This document shows, one piece after another, positions 59,201 to 64,000 of a stretch of DNA of 64,000 bases. The stretch's first letter is position 1; each line of letters starts with the position of its first letter. A program made the translations under genes and the position numbers. The stretch is from NCBI GenBank assembly GCA_025267735.1, contig CM046301.1, positions 60,221,872-60,285,871 of the forward strand. The letters run 5' to 3'. The stretch is from Mactra quadrangularis (taxonomy: Eukaryota > Mollusca > Bivalvia > Venerida > Mactridae). Below the pieces are notes generated by a model. That model was not told the origin of the DNA, did no database searches, and saw nothing but the letters and a program-made list of their open reading frames with translations.

Positions 59201-62200
59201 GACTAGAGTTTACTGTTTATAACTAAGGGTGCGTTGCCTAAGCATATCGCTAGGTATCGCTACGAAGCAAAATCGTTGGAAACGACCTGCTACAAGGTAT
59301 CGCATCATTGCGCTACGTAGCGAAAGCTAGCGTAAAAAATCTTCGCTACCCGAGAGCGCTGTTACGAATCAAAATGGCTGCCTCCGCAGTAATGTGACTT
59401 CCTGTTTGTCGACAATTTGTTTTTTATGTTTGACTGACTATAGATGAATTGAAGTTAATAAATATTTGTAATTGTTCATATAAGCATATGTTTTTGCTAT
59501 GATTTTCATACTTTTTACAGACTAATTAGGTTTAAAAATCGCCCTAAAACATGCAATTGCAATAAGCGCTTTCTGTTTATCAGCACAGGCAGCCATCTTG
59601 GTTTGTGACGTAAATAGCAAGCCGTTTCGTACTGAAAAATTGCTACAAGAAAGACGTCGCGCACGGTATTCGACTAATGACGTTGTTCGTGTATTTTCTA
59701 CGATTTCTGTTGGCATAGTAATTTGTACTATGAATCTACATTGGCATATTATATATCACAAGAACGAGTATTGTCTGTTGATTACAATGATATTTTAATG
59801 AAAGGAAATGAACCGTTTGTAAGGATTTTGTCGTTCAATATGTGAAGCGCGACAACGCCGTTTTTGCCTGTCCCAGCGTAACATGCGCGCATCATTTTTA
59901 CTCGAAAAAATGCTGCGGGTTTGTTAAAAACTGATGAAAATCCTCGAAAATTTGTGTTTTGACGTTGACATCATTTCCGCTGCAGACGTCAAAATTGTTT
60001 CTGAAACAAGCACCCGGTTATCAAGATTTTACAGCATTAAGGTGAGCGAAAATTGTGTCCCATTTTCGTTGATGGTATTGATTCAATATTTTTTATCGTT
60101 TTTTACAGATACATATACCAAAATTGGAATGATTGTCATAATAAGTACAGGCAAAACTGGTCTATGAACGTTTCAAACACGGTCGCTGATGTTAAAAGAC
60201 GTTACACTTATTAGTCGAATACCGTGCGCGACGTCAAAGCGCTTTTTCATAGCGATGCGTAGCGAACGCATTTGACGACATACCCTAAGGCCATGCCATA
60301 CCGGAATAAGGGACTTTAGTCAGTTATTTCCCCTTGAATACTGTTCAAATAGGTAGGTCTTATTAGTTGGATTACTCAGATTTTACCCTTACTTTTTAAT
60401 GTCAATTTGACAAAATTAATCTTAAATAACGTTTTTGTAAATCATTTAATTTGTTTGAAATTCAAGCTTAGTATTTTTAGGGTAAAGAACTATATAAATT
60501 TCATCACCTCTGTTATTATCTTTATCAACAAGAAAGATATTAGATGAAATATTTTGTTATCCTTACATAGAAATTCTGTGATAAAATTCGAGAATTCCAA
60601 CTGTAAGGACCTACTTACCAATTGGATTGCTTCAGATTTTACCAGGGAAAGATAACTGACCAAAGTTTCTAATTTTGTTAAGCGTCCGTGTGCGCGTAGG
60701 GTTTAGAGTCCTCAATCTAAAAAAAAACACACACAAAATTGTTAGTAAAATTTTCTTAAATAATTCTGTTGTTCCACGATTCGATAACTGATATTTCTCC
60801 GGAAATACTGCTAGTTCCTTGTTTCTGTGTAATTGAAAAATGAAAATGTAAATGTGTATGTTGTATATACTTATTTATAGAATTACTTTAATCTCTTATT
60901 AACGTCATAAAAATACATGTACTACCTAGTACTTATTTGTGTGAATATTAGCTAGAATGGACATGTGTTTTCGTTTTCAATTTGTGTGTTTTTGTGAATA
61001 GGTACCTAGGTTTGTCAAACTTGAGTTGCCGCTTAACAGAATCCCAATTTGGCATGACCTAAATGTGGCGATTTCTATTCTAGGTTGACCAGAGTATCAG
61101 TGTATTGACTGGTGCTGACTTGCGACTCTTCTTCCAAGGATCTGGGTTCGATAATGTAAGTAGACTTGATTTTAAGGGTTTAAAGCCGTGTCATGCATTT
61201 ATGGTCATTTAACAACGACCAGCGCACATTACCTAGCTTTCCTAGACCCTTCTTTATGTTTTTACATACCCTTAAACAAGACTGGTAACTCCCTTATACA
61301 CCTTATGAATGGGGGAATACATTTCTGTCAACTTTTCATGGAAAGGTTAAACTGTTCCGAAGGGATTCGTACCCGTAGCCCTTCTGGTAGCTCGAAATAC
61401 TAACAGCACCACGGACCCCGGGTTTATTAGAATAGACTTGATAAAACATGTTTTGATCATATACCTGTAGTTGGTTTAAAGGTGTTCCCAGAGGCAAATG
61501 ATAATTATACCAAAATGTTTCTGAAATGTTGTTGCATACAATTATTTTGTTCCGATTATCTAAATATCGCGTCAGTCGTAAAGATTGTACATTTCACCAC
61601 TTGATTCATATATCTATCCATTTCTAAATTGTACAACTTATACAATTACATAATAATTACGTATTTTTCTTCATTATATGTATATGAATTTTAATGTGTT
61701 TATGTATGTTGATTCATTGGCCAATGGTCTTATATCTTGAAATAAACTGTTTAAGAATGATAATTGTAGTAATACTTTAAATGACTGTTTAATGCTGATT
61801 TAAGTTTTGATTATTGCTTTTACAGTTGACCAGTGTTGGTTGGTACGCTGATAATCATGTTTCTGGGGCCAATACGTTGCCTATACCGAATACTTTGGCC
61901 TCTCTGCAAACCTATATGGCAAGTCTTGTCTCCCTAGGAACTGTACCAGATCACGATCACGCGATTATATTAACAAGGTAAGTATTAAAAATTATTTCTT
62001 GAGGAGTTTTCATAGATGAAAGAAAGGGTGTGTCCCAATGAGTATATGTACTGTTATCTTGAGGAATCTTGATGAAAGTGGGCATTATGGGATCAATAGT
62101 AACGTTTACGCCTGGTCATTGTGGAAGCAGCCATGTTTAAAGTATCGTCGTCCAATGAAATCGTTCGTTACAAATGTTGTCAGTATCCCATAATGCCATA

Positions 62201-63924
62201 TGATTATTGAACATAAATATTTTTTTAACCACACAAATATATTGGTTTTGAATATAAATGAAAATATAGAATATGAATGAATTTATACCACATAATTTTT
62301 TTTCGAATATAAATAATTTTTTACCAAATAAATTTTATTTTTTACCACATGAATGTTAAATTATAGAACATAAATATGAAATTATCGCATATAATTTTTT
62401 TTTTGAATTTTGCAACGTTCTACACGCCATATCATTTATACCACATGTATACTGTTTGCTTCAATTTTCATTCATTCTGAACTACAAGAACAAAACTATG
62501 CAGAACGGTCATTAGGAACTCCTCGGATATTCACTACAAATTTAATGAATAATCGAGGTGTTCCGAATGACAGAACGATATTTTTATTTCATTTCAGAGC
62601 TGATCTGACAAATAACCCGGGAAGAAATGCTTGGAAAGTAGGTAAGCAGGATACAATGCCAATTTGTTTACACCATGATGTGATTTTCTTGTCTTTTTAA
62701 AGTAGAACTTCCACTGGGTCTAGTGTCTGGGATGCTCGCAGGCAAACTGTACGTTTCTCTACTGTCCACAACTGTCTTACTAGATCTTTCAAGTCGGCTC
62801 ATACTTTCGTCAGTGACTGACACCTGCCATACATAATTGAAAATCATTCGTAATTTCGTAGGAGGGTGAATGACCGTAGAAATAATTTCATGACTTTAAA
62901 ATTTCAATTTTTAATTGAAAATTTAAAGCAATACATTTCTCTGAGATTTCTCATTTAAAAACACATTAAAATTTAGAAATAGTGAAATAAATAGTACACA
63001 AATTTATGGACACGGAAAAATTGGTGTCAGGGAGCGGGAAAGGGAACTGATTTTGGCCCCAAATGGAAAAACCGCAGACTTAAATTTCACCTAATTTGTT
63101 TTATTTTCATAGGGGGTGGTTCAAGATCTGTCTGTACCGGTGATCAAGGATCATCTGTCGGTTTGGCAGAGATACTAAATGGTGTGGACTACAGACGAGC
63201 CGTTTCACAAGCTATTGTCTTGGCGTAAGTTATATTTATTTTCTTTCATGTGTGACGTGGCACGATGCGTTATTCGATACAATTAAAACAGACACGTAGG
63301 AGGCATTTTCAGATGGGGGGGGGGGCTAATTTAATCAGATTTATTTCACGCAAAAAAAACTGTACTTAGTTATCACATGAGTCAAGTTTTGTTTTAGAAA
63401 AGCCTTCGCCTTTTTCTGAGGCTTGAGACTGAGTAAGACCTTTAGTTATCTGAGGCAGTTTTAGTTAAATGTAGCATTAATATTGATTTTGCTGGAGAAG
63501 CACGAATGTATCTATCAAACGCGAGTGAAAAATATAACTGATGTAAATATTGGGGGGCCGAAGCCCCTTCTAGCCCACCCCCTGTTCCTACGGGCCTGAA
63601 AAATATACGATGAAAATATAAGTTTACTTGCTTCATTATTTGAATATAAAAGATGCAAGAATGTAAGGCCCAATACAAGGCATTAACACATTATTTTGGT
63701 GAGTAAAGAACTGATCCATGTCGTCTGTACAGACAGAACATAATTATACATTTTTGTTCTTATTTCAGTTTTGCGGACATGTTGTATGACAATAATGATA
63801 ATTATCCATACAACCTATTTAGTAAATCGGGCTACACTTTCCCGATTCCATCCTCGGAGCAGAGTGAAATGTGGAAATTTGATGAAGACACTGCAGCCTC
63901 TGTTGTATCGGCTATAGGAAGTTT
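50266..63924 (+). CDS. Secreted reprolysin-like (M12B/ADAM-fold) protein lacking the zinc site; 3' end beyond the window
   Basis: Eleven GT-AG exons keep frame (390 aa so far): 50266-50338, 51841-52043, 52523-52618, 54121-54211, 55601-55694, 56151-56229, 61084-61155, 61826-61977, 62598-62641, 63113-63224, 63769-63924. Exon 1 is a signal peptide (residues 1-21) with CACCATGG around the ATG. Residues about 25-161 are a prodomain without any cysteine, ending in a furin-type site R162-Y-R-R165. The reprolysin fold then starts (VNVMEIVVWLGPDVHDYY); the HDHAIILT strand and the RSVCTGDQGSSVGLAEI segment align with the equivalent ADAM core. Where HExxHxxGxxH is expected, residues 336-346 read IVLAFADMLYD, so both catalytic residues and all three zinc ligands are replaced. 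Only one Cys (309) is seen in 390 residues. It is therefore probably a secreted non-catalytic pseudoprotease. Disintegrin or other tail domains may lie right of the window. The gene continues past 64000 (donor at 63925). Confidence 0.8.
50547..50845. mobile_element. Family F MITE, right-truncated copy
   Basis: GAATAAGGGACCTTAGTCAG and TTCCCCTTG match 60303-60677 closely, but the copy stops in an AT dinucleotide run near 50850 and has no right terminal repeat. Intron 1 of the reprolysin-like gene. Confidence 0.75.
50878..51130. mobile_element. Family D MITE, copy 3
   Basis: CACTGTGGCGCTTTTCTCAA at the left and TTTTTTGTGAAAAGCACCGC at the right form inverted ends like those at 29046-29294. Confidence 0.8.
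53931..54003. repeat. 73-bp palindrome (CATTCTCGTACCC type)
   Basis: CATTCTCGTACCCAGAG is inverted as CTCGGGCTACGAGAATG; a second inner palindrome is GATTCTCGATACTAGCGATC. It lies in the intron before exon 4. Confidence 0.7.
54239..54506 (+). mobile_element. tRNA-derived SINE, family C, copy 2
   Basis: A box CAGTAGCGCAGTTGGTAGCG and B box GGGTTCGAATC, then CATGAAAATTTGACGATAAT, AGCTAGGTTAGGTGCGCTGG and GCGTTAAACCCAGTATAAAT. It begins 28 bp after an exon donor. Confidence 0.85.
55277..55566 (+). mobile_element. tRNA-derived SINE, family C, copy 3
   Basis: The most complete copy: CGGAAGCGCAGTTGGTAGTG, GGGTTCGAATCCCATCTCGG, TGGACGCCGTAAAATGATCA and GTTAAACCCAGTAAAATAAA. Its tail ends about 35 bp before exon 5. 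Confidence 0.85.
55830..55950 (-). repeat. hAT-like MITE fragment
   Basis: Read on the minus strand it opens GCTAGGGATGAGAAAATATG and runs through CGATATATCGAGTCAATATC, a typical terminal arrangement of hAT-derived MITEs. The opposite end was not identified. Confidence 0.45.
56278..56565. repeat. Dispersed G-tract element, copy 3 (inverted)
   Basis: Opens GCGGATCCAGTGGAGGGGG and closes CCTGGATCCGCCTC, inverted relative to 7918-8165 and 38422-38695 (TAATGGTTATGTAGTTTTT against AAAACTACATAACCATTAA). Confidence 0.75.
56745..57008. mobile_element. Family B (mariner/Tc1-type) MITE, left-truncated
   Basis: AAATGAAAACAAATTTCATG through the right end CTTTCGATGGGTTCTG (followed by TA) matches 18240-18613; the left terminal repeat is missing. 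Confidence 0.75.
57049..57428. mobile_element. Family B (mariner/Tc1-type) MITE, full copy
   Basis: CAGTACCCACCAAATGTTTG at the left and CAAACTTTTGGTGGGTACTG at the right, flanked by TA at 57047-57048 and 57429-57430. It lies 40 bp after the truncated copy. Confidence 0.85.
57850..58298. mobile_element. CG-rich MITE with GGTGCGTTCAACAATGCGAG ends
   Basis: GGTGCGTTCAACAATGCGAG at the left is matched inverted by CCCGCATTGTTGAACACACC at the right. Both arms carry CGAGCGCTCG/GAGCGCCCGC words and are strikingly CpG-rich against an AT-rich centre. Intron 6 of the reprolysin-like gene. Confidence 0.75.
59225..60295. mobile_element. Candidate 1.07-kb element with imperfect TAAGGGTGCGTT-type ends
   Basis: TAAGGGTGCGTTGCCTAAGC and ATCGCTAGGTATCGCTACG on the left loosely mirror CATAGCGATGCGTAGCGAAC and GACATACCCTAAGG on the right. 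The interior has short ORFs without recognisable content. Ends are diverged, so limits are approximate. Confidence 0.45.
60303..60677. mobile_element. Family F MITE, full copy
   Basis: GGAATAAGGGACTTTAGTCAG at the left and AGATAACTGACCAAAGTTTC at the right, with the same interior as 45076-45440. It starts within about 10 bp of the end of the preceding element. Confidence 0.8.
61170..61425 (-). mobile_element. tRNA-derived SINE, family C, copy 4 (minus strand)
   Basis: On the minus strand: B box GGGTACGAATCCC, then CATGAAAAGTTGACAGAAAT, GAAAGCTAGGTAATGTGCGC and CACGGCTTTAAACCC, the same order as the plus-strand copies but more diverged. It starts 14 bp after the exon-7 donor. Confidence 0.7.
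62215..62405. repeat. AT-rich degenerate repeat
   Basis: Variants of ACCACA(T/A)AAT(A/T)TTTTTT and GAATATAAAT recur every 30-40 bp. Confidence 0.6.
62510..62572. repeat. Short palindrome sharing the family A MITE core
   Basis: CATTAGGAACTCCTCGGATA and AATCGAGGTGTTCCGAATG are inverted. It lies 26 bp before exon 9. Confidence 0.6.
62790..62895. repeat. Fragment of the 22268-22450 SINE-like repeat, inverted
   Basis: CATACTTTCGTCAGTGACTG and GGAGGGTGAATGACCGTAGA correspond to the reverse complement of 22345-22450. Confidence 0.6.
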
Positions 63925-64000
63925 GTAAGTCCATTTTAATTGTTCACAAAATTATATCAAAGCGCTGAAAGCACTGGAGATGTTCGAAATGGAAAACATG

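Noticed and set aside
59522..60167. Three ORFs of 64-77 codons
   Set aside because: Inside a candidate mobile element in a large intron; no recognisable domain or transposase motif.
61188..61403. 71-codon ORF
   Set aside because: It is the reverse strand of a family C SINE.

Overview
The window is eukaryotic nuclear DNA: AT-rich, with short phase-consistent exons, GT-AG introns, tRNA-derived SINEs and many small inverted-repeat elements. The gene content (nidogen, an MCFD2-like EF-hand protein, a Gly/Asn-rich secreted matrix protein, an intronless glycosyltransferase) and the repeat types suggest a mollusc, most likely a bivalve. That placement is inference; no species is claimed.

Layout. 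1-5945: a large inverted-repeat element with 39-bp minisatellites at both ends, carrying an intronless type II membrane glycosyltransferase gene (2923-3786). 6246-17039 (+): the last ten exons of nidogen (five EGF modules, YWTD beta-propeller, terminal EGF); the 5' part lies left of the window, so the glycosyltransferase element probably sits in a nidogen intron. 17040-21090: intergenic, with several small transposons and SINEs. 21243-26654 (+): a four-exon gene for an N-terminal C3HC4 RING protein with a Ser-rich tail. 28540-32597 (+): a probable TATA-driven 5'UTR exon followed by three coding exons of a secreted Gly/Asn-rich protein with a Pro/Val repeat block. 32598-40500: intergenic, repeat-bearing. 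40504-44009 (-): a five-coding-exon MCFD2-like EF-hand protein with a Gln-rich tail; a possible upstream 5'UTR exon and ETS-type promoter lie near 46330-46406. 50266-63924 (+): eleven exons of a secreted reprolysin-like (M12B/ADAM fold) protein, running off the right edge. It has a signal peptide, a prodomain and a furin site, but the zinc-binding motif is replaced.

The genes look unrelated in pathway, although four of the six enter the secretory route as secreted or luminal proteins (nidogen, matrix protein, EF-hand cargo-receptor partner, reprolysin-like protein) and the glycosyltransferase is Golgi-type. The most noteworthy items are the catalytically dead reprolysin-like gene with nearly no cysteines, the glycosyltransferase inside an inverted-repeat element, and the modular matrix protein. 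Exon models were built by hand from reading frame, splice sites and phase; every internal junction given preserves frame.
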